DNA of 64,000 bases. Origin: Ctenosaura bakeri. Taxonomy: Eukaryota; Chordata; Lepidosauria; Squamata; Iguanidae. The position numbers and the translations under genes are program-made. How positions within the stretch are numbered: the first letter of the stretch is position 1; each line of letters begins with the position of its first letter. The notes beneath the pieces are model-generated. The model was given only the letters and a program-made list of their open reading frames with translations, had not been told where the DNA came from and searched no databases. Shown piece after piece: positions 10,008 to 20,999 of the stretch. Location: positions 310,001 through 374,000 of the forward strand of contig CAOLHI010001301.1 in the NCBI GenBank assembly GCA_948474755.1, given 5' to 3'.

Positions 10008-11054
10008 TCAGTGTCCCCTGCCTTCTTTTATAGGTGGGTTGCCTGAGAAAAGTTTTTGTCTTATTTGCCTCTGAAACTTGCAACGATTCATTCTGCCCGC
10101 ACCTGTGCTTCTGTGTGTTCTAGTGTGAAAAATGACTCACAAGCAGCCCTGTGTTCTCGTTTCAATTTGCTTTCCATTTGAATTTCATTTGAATTTGTGC
10201 AGATTTATGCAGATGGTTGAAATTCTATCTTCTCCGAGTTCATTGGAAACATGCAAGATTTTTCTTTAAAATTAAACAAACCAGAGGTACCACAGGGTGG
10301 TGAAGAATAACAGCGGGAACAATGACAACTAGAGAGAGAGAGAAAAAAACGCACAACTTTTTGTCAATGGTTTCAAAAGAACACTCTCTTTAGGATGGAT
10401 TCGCCTGCATTAAACTGGTCATGACCTTCCAGGTGTCTGTAAGGTTGAAGTGTTTCCTGGACCATTTAAAACTACTCTGGCTAGCTCATGTGACCCGGCT
10501 GACATCCAGAGATGGGGCTTTTAAGAACGGAACCACCTTGTCAATGGAACAGAGGTCACTAATAGCCTGCCTTGGGCCTTCGAATGGGTCGCATTCAGAT
10601 TGCCAGACCTGTACAAAAGAAGGGAGGAGGGGAAAAAAAGAAGAAGAGGAAGCCAGGCTGAAAAGAGGTGAAGAGGAGACGGGGGTAATTATCATTCTTC
10701 CTATTCCCCCCCCCATCTTCTCTCCAAGCTCAGAGTTATGCTCCATGTCACTCTGTTAATGTGCTTGCATCCAGGGAGACACATAATGCTCCTCTCAGCC
10801 CTGTTTATTAGCAAGATCCATTTGCACAAGGCCCTTCTCTTTTATGCCACAATGTGAATGCGCTTTGATAGCAAATAATTACTCTAGTCCTTTTGACATG
10901 GAGGATCCACAGGCTGCCCTAGTTAAGCCAGTAATTAGCTTGTCCTCCTTTTCTTTATTATTATTGAGAAACTACAAATTACCTTTGTATGAGTATTGGC
11001 CATTCCTTCCCCTCCTCTCCCTCCCTCCTCTTTCTTTTTCTCTTCTCTTCTGTC

Positions 11055-11055
11055 C

Positions 11056-11110
<55 letters not shown>

Positions 11111-11113
11111 CTC
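11055..11113. repeat. (TTTC)n microsatellite
   Basis: About 14 uninterrupted TTTC units after a C/T-rich lead-in. Open frames on both strands here encode only Lys-Glu or Leu-Ser-Phe-rich repeats and are not genes. Confidence 0.97.
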
Positions 11114-11726
11114 TCCTGTATCTCTCAGCACTTTGGATAACCGGAATGCAGCTGCACCCGAACAAGATAAAGCTCTTCCATCAAGATGATGAACAATTTG
11201 GATGAAGAGCTTTCGAGATGAAGACAAAAGCTGAAGAAGTGAAGCTGATACAGCCCCGGACAGCTAAAGAATGCCGCAGCCTGTAGATGAATAGCCCTCA
11301 TTTGTGAATATACAGATTTTCCGTGATGAATAAAAACGGAGTGTAGGTCACAATAAATAAACTTTTTCCCCCTCTTCTTCTCTCTCTCCCCCCACCACCA
11401 CCCCACCCCTCTTTAAATAATAATTCAGGTTGCTGGCACCAAGCAGCTGTAAATTGAAGGTTGTGCTTAGTTTTCGTAAGTCTCACAGGGAATAATTAAG
11501 CTAAGCTCATATTGTTTGATATATTAGGGTAATGATGAGCCGGTATAATCTAGCCTGTTCGTTATTTTCGGGGTGTGCGTATGTGTCTGTGTGTGTTTCC
11601 CATTAGCTTTGCGGTTCTTTTAAGATTACACATTAACAGTAGAAATACAACATTTTTGGAAAGCAGCTTGGTCTATGTGTTGATCCATCTGAAAGGAATT
11701 TTTAGAATACTTAATTAAAGTAGGAG

Positions 11727-11760
<34 letters not shown>

Positions 11761-11762
11761 TC
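11727..11762. repeat. (CT)n microsatellite followed by T run
   Basis: About 13 CT units followed by a run of ten T. Confidence 0.95.
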
Positions 11763-12160
11763 TTTTTTGGTGGGAGGGGAGCATACAAAGGTAAAAATAT
11801 CCATATTATCTGATGTGCCCTGACACGATCACTTCAAACCTGCTGATCCTTTCTTCTCATTGGTGGAAGATAATTAGACTGGGATATCTTCATTATCAAT
11901 TGAGTCTATCATTAACCTTCTGAAACTTCAGTGTCAGTGTTTCTCGGCAGCGTTTAAAAAAGAAGAAGCAAAGTATAATTTCCGCCCCCCCCAAAAAAAA
12001 AATCACCAAAGATCATCATGGAAGCACAGTTTCTATTAGTCAGGAAAATGTATATTTTTTGTAATAGTGATTTATTACTATTCTTTAAAATAGCGTAGTG
12101 CTGATTTTTGTTGTCTTGGGTGTAGTGTTTACGGTGGATTGATTCTTTTCTACACTCTAT

Positions 12161-12589
12161 GGCCCTTCCTGCAGCTTACCTGGGTCTGGGATCATCCCAG
12201 CAGCAGTTTTGCTGGGAGAGGAGCACGGACTCCAACACTGTCCTGCACACTGGCTCGCTGGCTGCAGAAGGAAGCACAATGGCCCCGCTTCTTCCTGCCA
12301 TAGTGCAGCCAAGTACTATCCCAGGGGCAGGATGGACTGTGCTGGGACAGGAAGCTCAGCCATTGCACCTCCAGATCCTCTGCAGCTAAGGTAAGTTTGA
12401 GTGCCTGGTGGGATGGTGGTGCGATCATCAGTCATTGACAAGGAAAACCCATCAATGATTTGCAGACCCATCATGCCGCCTGGAGACAGGAGAAGGATGG
12501 GCCCATGTTGATGTCATGCATAAGTATCATCATGGCCCCGTCCTTCTCCTGTCCCTGTGGTGGGTTGGCAGGGTAGAGCAGAAAGAGCC
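12161..12589 (+). mobile_element. GGCC MITE, ~420-bp class
   Basis: Starts GGCCCTTCCTGCAGC and ends GCAGAAAGAGCC; flanks TAT and AAT. The cassette has acceptor CTTCCTGCCATAG, an exon-like body of 87 nt (12304-12390) that is 11 nt longer than usual because of an internal insertion, and an intact donor GTAAGT from 12391. Confidence 0.82.
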
Positions 12590-12802
12590 AATGATTTGAA
12601 AAATGTGTCTACACTACACAGTAACACCACTTTAATGGTCATGGCTCCATTCCAAAGCACCTGGTAGGGCTTTAAGCTAAAGGAAGATGGTTTAGGATCA
12701 GACAATGGCATGAACCCTGTTAGTAGAATGTTTGCATCAATGGCATTTACATAAAAGCTGACTTATTACTTAACAACTGATTTAATGAGCCTAATCTAGT
12801 GG

Positions 12803-13004
12803 TTGTTATGTGCCTTCAAGTCAATTCTAACTTATGGCGACAGTATCATAGAGTTTCTCGGTAAGACTGACTCAGAAGAGGTTCCTCTTTAAGTTGAGAA
12901 AGTGTGACTCACCAAAACCACCAAATGGGTTTCCATGGTTGAGCAGGAATTCAAACCCCAACCTGCTAGAGTCCTAGTCCAATATTCAAACCACTGTCCC
13001 ACGC
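12803..13004 (-). mobile_element. tRNA-derived SINE with Bov-B-like tail
   Basis: The tail GTTGTTATGTGCCTTCAAGT is at the left and the tRNA-like head at the right (complement of TTCAAACCCCAACCTGC and AACCACTGTCCCACGC). Same family as 7879-8106. Confidence 0.78.
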
Positions 13005-13078
13005 AGAATCCCCAAAAGATACCACAGAAAAACTTGTTCTGTCTCACACTTCACTCCACAACCCCTCTCATAAACTTA

Positions 13079-13280
13079 GGGCCTTTCTGCACTACAATGT
13101 TACAGTGCTATTATTCCACTTTCAACCTCCTGTGGAATTCTGAGGTTTGTCGTTTACTGAGGCCAAAGAGCTCTCTAGCTGAGGATTCTGAATGTCCCTC
13201 CCTAAACTGCAAACCCAAGGATTCCACAGGATGTTGAAAGTGGAATGATAGCACTATAACAGTGAAAGGAAGAAATGGCC
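13079..13280. mobile_element. GGCC MITE, ~200-bp palindromic class
   Basis: Perfect flanks TTA at 13076-13078 and 13281-13283 (CTTAG on both sides if one terminal base is counted as flank). Starts GGGCCTTTCTGCACTAC and ends GAAATGGCC. Arms CTTTCAACCTCCTGTGGAAT and ATTCCACAGGATGTTGAAAG pair. Confidence 0.88.
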
Positions 13281-13284
13281 TTAG

Positions 13285-13892
13285 TTATAAAATAACAGTA
13301 TTTTAAAAATAATAATTGGCAATGTGCTGTCCCCAAATCTTTTGAGAGAGCTAGCTCCCCCAGTCTGCCTCTTCTCTTGAGTGTGTGTGTATGTGTGTGT
13401 GCTAGCTAGCTAGCTTAATGTAAAACTATGTCCACTCTTTTCTTTCCAGCTATTGATCATTCCTTTTGATGTGATCCCAATGAACACCTTGTTATAGATG
13501 AGGTCATTGAGTGAGAAGAGACTTAATAAATCCTCAACCTCTTACCACAATCAACAAATGGAAATCCATTCACAGATGAAGTGGCAGCAATGAGGACAGA
13601 AAACATGGAACAAAGAGGAAAATACAGAGAGAAGGCATCTTTGCAGGATGGCACTTCAACTGGGAATACACAGCAAAGCCTTAAGCAGCCCTGTGCTGCA
13701 GAGTTAATGCAGCTGTAGCAGTCCTACTTCTGGGAGAAGATGCTTTAGGTCACAGGTGTGCATGCCTTACTTTCTCTCCTTTTAGACTACTGCAATACAC
13801 TCTAGATGGAGCTGCCCTCAGTAGATGCTCAGAGGGCAAAAAACAACTACACATCTTGTACATAAGCTTCTGTAGACTCCACCTGTTTCATC
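13285..13892. other. No gene seen
   Basis: Unique-looking sequence with a short (GT)n and GCTAGC run at 13382-13414. No repeat family or exon recognised. Confidence 0.3.
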
Positions 13893-14735
13893 TGTTACCC
13901 CAAGAAGTGGGGGATGTTGGGGGCCACCTACAATAACAACATCTCCTTAGAATTTGGAGGAATTATAGTTCAAAGGAAGCCTGCAAGAGGAGGGAAACAG
14001 CAGGATCTTGTCACCTATGTATACCAGTAGTAACTATAGGAAGGATTCAAGTTAAACAAAGCATTTTATTTGAATTGACAAACACAAGAGAAATCAGACA
14101 CTCTTAAGAACCATACAAAGCTATAGGAAAGCAAGGCAAGAAAGGCTGGATAGAGAGATTGGGTGGAAAAGGTGACAGTTACCAGTGCTGAAGAAAGGGT
14201 AACAGCAGAGGGACTCAGGCAGTGTCTGGGGGAAGCACAAAGGAATGGCATCCTGGGCACTATGTACTGCAATTGGCTAGGGTGTGAACTAGGGTTTTAA
14301 GACCCTATTCCACACGCTGAAGGGAAGCAATTACCAGGTTGTAATGGCTTTCCCATGGTATTGACAAAGGGTTCTAGAGTGGGCCGATTGCTTAACTCTG
14401 CAGTGACAAAACATTGATGAGACTCATGACCATCTCTTAACGTTCAGTCAGGTAGGGTATATAGGGAAGGTCTCCATAGGATAAGATCAAGGGATGGTCT
14501 CTGTTCACCATTCTCAGCAGTTCATTTTTCCATTGTATTCAAAAATGCCAAGAGCCTAAAGTGGGAAAAGGATTAGCACAAACTCATCAGTGTTGGATTT
14601 TCCATATAATCCTATGTGAACTTTCATGACCCCAAACACGTCTCTGGCCAGCACAACCCAGAACACATTCTCCAGCCAGCTTGCCCGTTCCCCCACCATA
14701 TTCTCTGATGAGAAGGGGGGTGGTAGGGTATAACA
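13893..14735 (-). mobile_element. LTR-C solo ERV-type LTR, copy 1
   Basis: Plus-strand ends are TGTTACCCCAAG and GGGTATAACA, with a perfect 4-bp duplication CATC at 13889-13892 and 14736-14739. Transcription would run on the minus strand, because the AATAAA complement lies near 14068-14073 and the promoter-like TTAAAA complement near 14300. No internal region, so a solo LTR. Six copies of this family occur in the window. Confidence 0.85.
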
Positions 14736-14739
14736 CATC

Positions 14740-16010
14740 AGACACGCCACTTACATCTGAAGAAGTGGGCAGGAGTCTGGAAAAGTTTATGCCAAATCAG
14801 ATATGAATCTTTAAGGTGTCCCAAGATTTTCTACTGTTGAGCAACTTCAGCAGATGGAAACTTCTGCAGCCAGGTTGCTTTCTGGTATGTAGTTCATAGA
14901 CTGTGTTGCATTCATTTTACTGAGCTGCACCAGTTTTGGGTTTGTTACAATGGCCACAAGTCTCTTTGAGCTTAGGAACTGGCTAATCATCAAATCATCT
15001 GTTTACCCCAGGCCTCCCTCCCAAACTATTCAGGTACAGGTTGTGGTATCAGGACCTGCCAAGAAGGATTGATGGAACTTTTAACTATCATGACAGTGAC
15101 ACAAAGTTTGGTTGAAGAGTTGGCATAAATACATGCGAACGAGAGGGGATGAATGATAAAAACCTATCATTCATGAGTTCTTCCCCTGTATGGGTGAAAT
15201 TATCAGCAAGGCACATATACCCATGGAAAAACCCAATACTACTTGAAACATTTCCATTTCCAATACCAAAATGAATAACCTGATACACTGCTCTGAATAA
15301 TAGGCCTTTTAAATAAAAGTATTAGAGGAATATATCAGCAACATGATATAAAACCCACGACTACAACCACGCAATGGATATTTTTTAAACTTTCACTATA
15401 AAATGACTAGATGATAAGACAGTACAATATATATGTTGGATTCAAAGAGAGGGGAGTTTTTTTTTAATATAAGTGTTTTATGATGTAGTCATACATCATT
15501 TCCAACCCAAATGCTAAACAAAACATTCTCTTTTTTTTTCTTCTCTGAGAGATGCATTATGATAGATTTTCATTATTCTGTGTGATTTTTGTGAGCTAAT
15601 TTTTCAGCCCAAACTTTTCTGTCATTCATTGGTTCCAGTGTATCTGATTTCTTATTGTAAATACTTTTCATAAAATGGCAGGTGTAAGTCACACCTCACC
15701 ATGAAGTAACATTGGGGCACCTAACAAAAATTGCACTGGTTCCATTTGAGTGCTGATATTTTAGATACTCTAGACCCACCCACCCCAATTCTTCAATATT
15801 AATTTTTGTGATAGATCATTCATACCCCTCATAATTAAAAAATAGTGTGGCTGGAAACCTGGGGTATAGGGTGTGGTCATGCTTGAGTAACTGGCCAGTT
15901 GCTTGAGTGGCTGTACATTTTATCACTTGTGACAGGAGGTCTCTAAAGTTACTATATGCAAGTATATACATATATACATACACATAAACACACACAAACA
16001 TACATATATA
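14740..16010. other. No gene seen; AT-rich
   Basis: No recognisable repeat or exon apart from a CA/TA-rich stretch at 15960-16010. Frames rich in Tyr and Val near 15950-16000 are translations of that simple sequence. Confidence 0.3.
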
Positions 16011-17419
16011 CAATGGCCCCTCCATATCTGTGAGGGTTCAGGGTGTAGAACCCCCATGAAAATGGAAAAGCTGTGAATAACTCCAATCCACAATCCCCCT
16101 CCCATTCTGTTACTCCAGTTATGTTATGTCTGGTAAGAGTACTAGATATCATTTTGATATCAAACAATTCGGCCTCTACTTGACCTTTCTTTGCCACCCT
16201 GCTCCACGTGTTTGCAGAGGGCCACCAGATCAGCATGGCTTGGCGCGGCCGTTAATGGTTGTAGATTCCAAACCCCCACTCAGGCAGGCAGTTTAAGCCT
16301 CTCCAATGCTCCAGGGGCCAGCTCATTGCAAACAGGCATTGCTCAGCGCGATCCTTGCACAAAGATAGCCAGCCGAGAGCCAAGCCATTCCTTTATGCCA
16401 AGTCAGTTACATATTGGCCAAACTGTCGTCATCCAGCGTTAAGCTCATCATGCAGACTTGACCTTTTCCAACTTCTTTGTCCCGCTCCAAAATCCCTTTG
16501 TTCTCACCAAGCATGGCATAGCCTGTAGGCACGATCCACCCTATAAAAAGTCCACACTTTTGGGACTTCCTCGGACTACTTTGGACTTCCATCCCGTCTT
16601 GCTGCCGGTTGTCTAAGGAAACTCCACTCAGCAAATCACGCTGAACTTTCTCTCCCGGAACCTCGTCTTTCTCTCCAGGACTACGAGACCAGGTGTCGTA
16701 TTACCCACTCCCTTGAAACTCTCCATTTCCATTTCTAAGTTAGTTAGTATTTGTCGTGTCTTTTGTGTTGCTTGTTCTTAATAAAAATCATTATTTGTTA
16801 CTTTAACGCTTGTCTAACTGCTCTCTGACCCAACGCTGTATACATTGGGTAAAAGATCCTTGCTAAAGTTACCCTGCCTCTCGTTTAGTTAAGAGAGTGC
16901 TCGAGTTAAATTCACCCAGCTTGTGTTTTTATTTGGTTATTTGGGTGCCCCTCCCAAGACCCCCAAAGTACAGGGTAGCAATTCCCCTCCAGAGTTCCCC
17001 CCTCACATTCCTTTGCTTCTGGCCCCAGCATTCACTGGGGGGAGGAAAAAAGACATGGTAAAGGGCTTACCAGTACTTTCCTCTCAGACAGAGAAGAATA
17101 GACTTCTGGCTTCTAATCATTTCTGATGGCCATCTTGAGAAAGGAGGGGTAGGAGTAAAGAGAGCACCTGACCAATCAGCAGCCATTACACAGCAGAAAG
17201 TGCAGCCACATGGCAGAGAGGACACATCTCCAACAGTGGAAGAGGGCTTTGCTAACTCAAAAGGAAAAAAAAAACATCCATTTTTAACACAAACCTTGCA
17301 AGCTTGGGGTGAGGAGTGCAAGGAAATGGGGGAAAGAAAATGGTGGGGGGAGACAAGCATGTGCCCCACAAATAATCAAATTCACAAAGGTCAAACCTGC
17401 AAATGTGGAGAGAGGACTG
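16011..17419. mobile_element. pogo/Tigger-like MITE, copy 1, split by LTR-A
   Basis: Left end CAATGGCCCCTCCATATCTG after TA, right end CAAATGTGGAGAGAGGACTG. It matches the uninterrupted copy at 40127-40674 along its length, including CCAGCATTC, TCAGACAGAGAAGA and GAGCACCTGACCAATCA. TIR style and TA flank suggest a pogo/Tigger-type element. The insert at 16108-16980 is LTR-A. Confidence 0.75.
16108..16980 (+). mobile_element. LTR-A solo LTR, copy 2
   Basis: TGTTACTCC...GGTAGCA with the 4-bp duplication ATTC at 16104-16107 and 16981-16984. TATAAAA at 16542-16548, AATAAA at 16780-16785, and the family's U5 signature (GTAAAAGATCCTTGC, GAGAGTGCTCGAGTT). At 873 bp it is a good full-length reference for the family. 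Confidence 0.9.
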
Positions 17420-17514
17420 TCTACCAAATAACAGAAGTTAAAAATATCACTAAACTAATCATAAACTGAAACCAGTTTTAAAATATATCTGAAAGAATAC
17501 AATATCAAAGAGGA

Positions 17515-17790
17515 AACAGGCTTATTCTCCTCTGCTCCAGAAACTAGGACAAGGAGCAATGGATTCAAGCTGCAGGAAAAGAGATCAGGAAGAACTTCCT
17601 GATGGTCAGAGCTGTTTGGCACTGGAATATACTGCCTGGGAGTGTGATGGAGTCTCCTTCTTTGGAGGTTTTTAAATAGAGGCTGGATGGCCATCTGTTG
17701 GGAGTGCTCTGATGTGTGTTCCCGCATAGCAGGGAGCTGGACTGGATGGCCCCTGCGGTCTCTTCCAACTCTATGATTCTATGATTCTAC
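17515..17790 (+). mobile_element. CR1 LINE 3' end
   Basis: A severely 5'-truncated CR1: GCTCCAGAAACTAGGACAAG through AGGAAGAACTTCCTGATGG to the terminal CTATGATTCTATGATTCTA. Encodes only degraded reverse transcriptase C-terminus and the 3' UTR. Confidence 0.9.
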
Positions 17791-18495
17791 ATAGCTATTA
17801 TAAAGAACTAATAAACAAAACAAAAGGAGACAGTACAGCACAATTCTGTAAGGCCCAGGCTGCTTGAGCAATAAGTCTTCAAAAGCCTGCTGAAAATAAA
17901 ATTGATGATGATGATGATGAAGATGAAGATGAAGATGATGATGCTTAACCTGCCTGAGGAAAGATAGCAAGGAGAGTGCCAGTGCAACTACTCTTGAAAG
18001 GGAGTTCTAGATCCTGGGAGCAGTCACCAAGTAAACTCTCTCCTATGTTTCCATCAGGTGTACTTGTGAATATGATGAGACAGAGAGAAGGCCTTCAGCA
18101 GAGAGTCTAAAAACAGAGGCAAGTTCATATGAGAGGATATGGTCCTTCAGATAGCCTGGAGCTGGCATTAAAAAACATAACCAGTATTTTGGTGCCTGAA
18201 AATGGATGGGAGGGTTGTTGGATGAGCTGTTATGACAAAGGAGTTGTGTGCTCCCTGTAGCCAGCCTCAGTAAACAATCTGGCTGTATCTCCTTTGACCA
18301 ACAGAAGTTTCTGAACACTCTTCCAAGGCAGCCACACAGTAATCCAAGTGGGATAAAATTAAGATACATGTCACCATGGCCAGATCCAACATCCATTGTG
18401 ATCCCAGGATGATTTGAGGGCACAGTTCCATGTTTCCCCACACCAAGGTGACCAGTTCTGTTCTTTCCACAGTCCTTTGGGGTGATACCAACAGA
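17791..18495 (-). mobile_element. L2-like LINE 3' region
   Basis: On the minus strand the sequence encodes decayed L2-type reverse transcriptase C-terminus (APGYLKDHI, SVSSYSQVHLM, EERVYLVTAPRIWNS), while the adjoining part (CAGTAATCCAAGTGGGATAA, GCCAGATCCAAC) matches the same dispersed family as 28540-28720 and 60640-60770. A GAT/GAA microsatellite at 17897-17943 interrupts the 3' part. A 158-codon open stretch at 18043-18519 is not a gene. Confidence 0.7.
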
Positions 18496-18507
18496 GCAAA
18501 ACACTAG

Positions 18508-18709
18508 GACCATTTCCACACTATACTTTTATAGTGCTATTATTCCACTTTCAACATCCTGTGGAATTCTGAGATTTGTAGTTTACTGAGACCAAAGAGC
18601 TCTCTGGCTGAGAATTCTAAATGCCCCTTCCTGAACTGCAAACCCCAGGATTCCATAGGATGTTGAGAATGGAATAATAGCATTGTAACAGTATAGTGCA
18701 GAAATGACC
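18508..18709. mobile_element. GGCC MITE, ~200-bp palindromic class
   Basis: Perfect TAG flanks (18505-18507, 18710-18712). Ends GACCATTTCCACACTATAC and GTATAGTGCAGAAATGACC. Internal palindrome as in the other copies. Confidence 0.88.
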
Positions 18710-18713
18710 TAGG

Positions 18714-19821
18714 TCAGCTCTCAATAGGATCCTGGCCTATAACTTTCTTTTATAACTTTCACAATCCCCTTCTTACTTTGCAGATAAAAATCTATAATAA
18801 AAAGAGCACAAACATGATGGAACATAAAAAACAGATCCAGTCCTGCCCTCTCCACAGAACTTTTTTACCATGTGCATACCAAGATCTTCCTTAAGGATGG
18901 GCTGCCAGTGAGAATTCAGGAACTACACCCTTCCAAACCTCCCACCCTCACCCTCCCAAGATGTAGGCAGACTACCCTGCCCTACTTAAAAAACCAACAA
19001 CAACTGAGAATGGCTGTTTGAATAAAGGATCTTTGGTATCTAGCTGAAGGAAGTATAAAAGACTTTAAATGGCCAATTACATTTCTTGGAAGGTGAAGAC
19101 ACAAGCTTTTTCTTAAGCTGGAAAAATAAAATCAATGGGGCAGTCCAGGGGAGGGAGCTGTTGGCCACCCTGGGAGCTGTCAGGGATTGTACAAACAGAC
19201 TGCATTCCCAACCCCATGATCTATGAAGTCCAGAATACTCTGACAGTAGTGGTGACCCACAGTTTTCAACCAGGGCTGACAGCTTTCCAGTTTTCTGCTG
19301 CACTTGCTCTATCTACGCAAAAGAGTTTCCAAGATAGCCTGAGCCAGATCCAGGTTACGTAGAGTGGTGCCAGCATCTTGCTTTGCTTTTAGTCCTCATT
19401 TCTTCTTATGCCGCTAGCCTCAGGGACAAGGAAGCCCGTTGAAAAGAAGAAAATGCTCTGCCACATTTCACCTCAGCTCAAGTGGAAACAAATCTTTTGT
19501 AAAGTATAGCCATTGCTCCCCTGCTTTGTCCTCTGTGGGTGAATCAACACTGACTAAATAATGCATCCTTACCTCAATCCCAGTCCTGTTGGAACACATG
19601 ACATTCCTCTCATCCTGATGTGAAAACACTTCTTTTCAATACCTGGGAGCTTTAAAGTGACTTTAAAAAAACTAAAAAAAAACCAACTCAGGCTTATTCT
19701 TCTGTTTCTGAGAAGATCAGTTTTTACATATATAAAAAATTGTGCGATTTGACCTCCAAAATGGAATCATGCTGGAATCAAAGGTGGGGCTGGGAGACGG
19801 CAATCAAATAATGGGGAAAGT
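18714..19821. other. No gene seen
   Basis: Unique-looking sequence. Short open frames near 19040-19360 overlap on both strands and show no family resemblance. Confidence 0.3.
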
Positions 19822-19899
19822 TTGGGGAAAATGTTCAATTAGCAATAATCACGCCTCAGATTAACCTCATCGGCTATGATACTGCCACTGCGCAAAGCA
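19822..19899 (-). pseudogene. U4 snRNA pseudogene, 5' part
   Basis: The complement reads GCTTTGCGCAGTGGCAGTAT, then CATAGCCGATGAGGTTAATC and GAGGCGTGATTATTGCTAAT, followed by TGAACATTTTCCCC. This is the 5' half of spliceosomal U4 snRNA, covering the U6-pairing stem regions and the 5' stem-loop. There are point changes from the usual sequence and the 3' half (from about nucleotide 80) is absent. It directly abuts the truncated left side of an LTR-A. Truncated and mutated, so a pseudogene rather than a working snRNA gene. Confidence 0.85.
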
Positions 19900-20646
19900 A
19901 TGGGAAAACAAAGATAGGCCATTTTATTGAGCAACTGTGCAAATGCATGACAGCAAACACATGCACACATGTATGTGGAGGCTGAGGGGAGGCTCACTGA
20001 ACAGAGCGGCAGCAGTTCGGGATGCGAGGCACGAGCGTTCCGACAAGGAGCTCAAACTTGGGGTTTTTATGAGGAAGATTGAACCTGGAGGCTAGCCCTC
20101 TCCCAAATAGAACAATAGGGTTTTTAGTGGAGACAAAGCCTCTGAAAGGTCAAAATTAGAATTGATGAGATTTGGCCAGCACTGCCAATTGTTAGAGCAG
20201 TATGCAGATGAGGAGCGCTTAGCGTTTGTATAGAGCAGTGGTTCTCAACCTGTGGGTCCCTAGATGTTCAAAAACTTCAGCTCCCAGAAGCCCTGAGCAT
20301 TGGCCATAGTGGCTGGGGCTTCTGGGAGCTGAAGTCCAAACACATCTGGGGACCCACAGGTTGAGAACCACTGGTATAGAGCAAGCAGTTCGGGGCTGAG
20401 AGCCCTTGTATTTGCTTAATGATCAGCTGTGTCTGGGGGGCACTACTGGCTGTGCAACAGATAGTTGTTTGCTGGCCTAGACCTAGCGTGCATAACTAAG
20501 GCCATGCGGCCATGCCTGCCTACATAGGCTTTCCGTGACCCTTTCAGACACGTGGAGTTCATTTTATGGAGTGCCACGTGGAAATAATAACCATAACCAA
20601 TATGAAATTGTAGACCTCAGGCTGGGGCCAGATAACCGCAGTAACA
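19900..20646 (-). mobile_element. LTR-A, copy 3, truncated
   Basis: Matches other minus-strand LTR-A copies from the poly-A region (TTTTATTGAG near 19924) through GGCTCACTGAACAGAGCGGC and GGGGTTTTTATGAGG (TATA complement) to the terminus GCAGTAACA at 20646. The U5 end is missing where the U4 fragment lies. Split by a hAT MITE at 20236-20373. Confidence 0.8.
20236..20373. mobile_element. hAT-type palindromic MITE in LTR-A
   Basis: A 138-bp near-perfect palindrome: CAGTGGTTCTCAACCTGTGG at the left, CCACAGGTTGAGAACCACTG at the right. It is flanked by an exact 8-bp duplication GTATAGAG (20228-20235, 20374-20381), diagnostic of hAT transposition. Younger than the LTR that hosts it. Confidence 0.95.
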
Positions 20647-20999
20647 CCAGGCTTTTCTTATGAGGGAGTCATGATTGTTATGAGCAAAGAAGGATATAAG
20701 GGAAAAGGGAAACAGGAAAGAAAAGGAGAATGCTCACAATATCTGATTTTACTGTCAACAAACCTATGGGAGCGTGGTAGTGGGTGAGCTAACTTCTTGA
20801 TATAGTCCCATTTAACCAAGTCCTTGCAGAATTAGTTTGTGTTAATGAACTCTGAAAACCTTTTATTCACATCTTTAAACTCCAGGAAATTCAGTGGTAG
20901 AGCTGAAGGAAAAGCTATGCTTTCTTTTTGCTCCAAAACTTTTCCTTGACGTTTTCTGGCACTCCTTAGCCTACCATTGACTAGTTGCCATCTGGATAT

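Larger units (their letters stand above)
10008..12160. other. Low-repeat stretch; candidate non-coding regulatory DNA
   Basis: More than 2 kb with no dispersed repeat I recognise, only microsatellites. Segments at 10780-10990 and 11120-11560 contain homeodomain-type TAATTA sites (10932-10937, 11493-11498) and a compact purine- and AT-rich composition often seen in conserved vertebrate enhancers. No splice-bounded coding frame was found. Regulatory function is inference only and needs cross-species alignment. Confidence 0.3.

Noticed and set aside
10935..11227. Lys/Glu-rich frames on the minus strand
   Set aside because: They are translations of the TTTC microsatellite.
17897..17943. Possible CRISPR-like or satellite array
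   Set aside because: It is a short GAT/GAA microsatellite with no spacers; no CRISPR array occurs in the window.
18043..18519. 158-codon open frame on the minus strand
   Set aside because: It contains decayed L2-type reverse transcriptase C-terminal words (APGYLKDHI) and L2-like UTR sequence, and runs into a MITE end; it is a LINE remnant that happens to lack stops.
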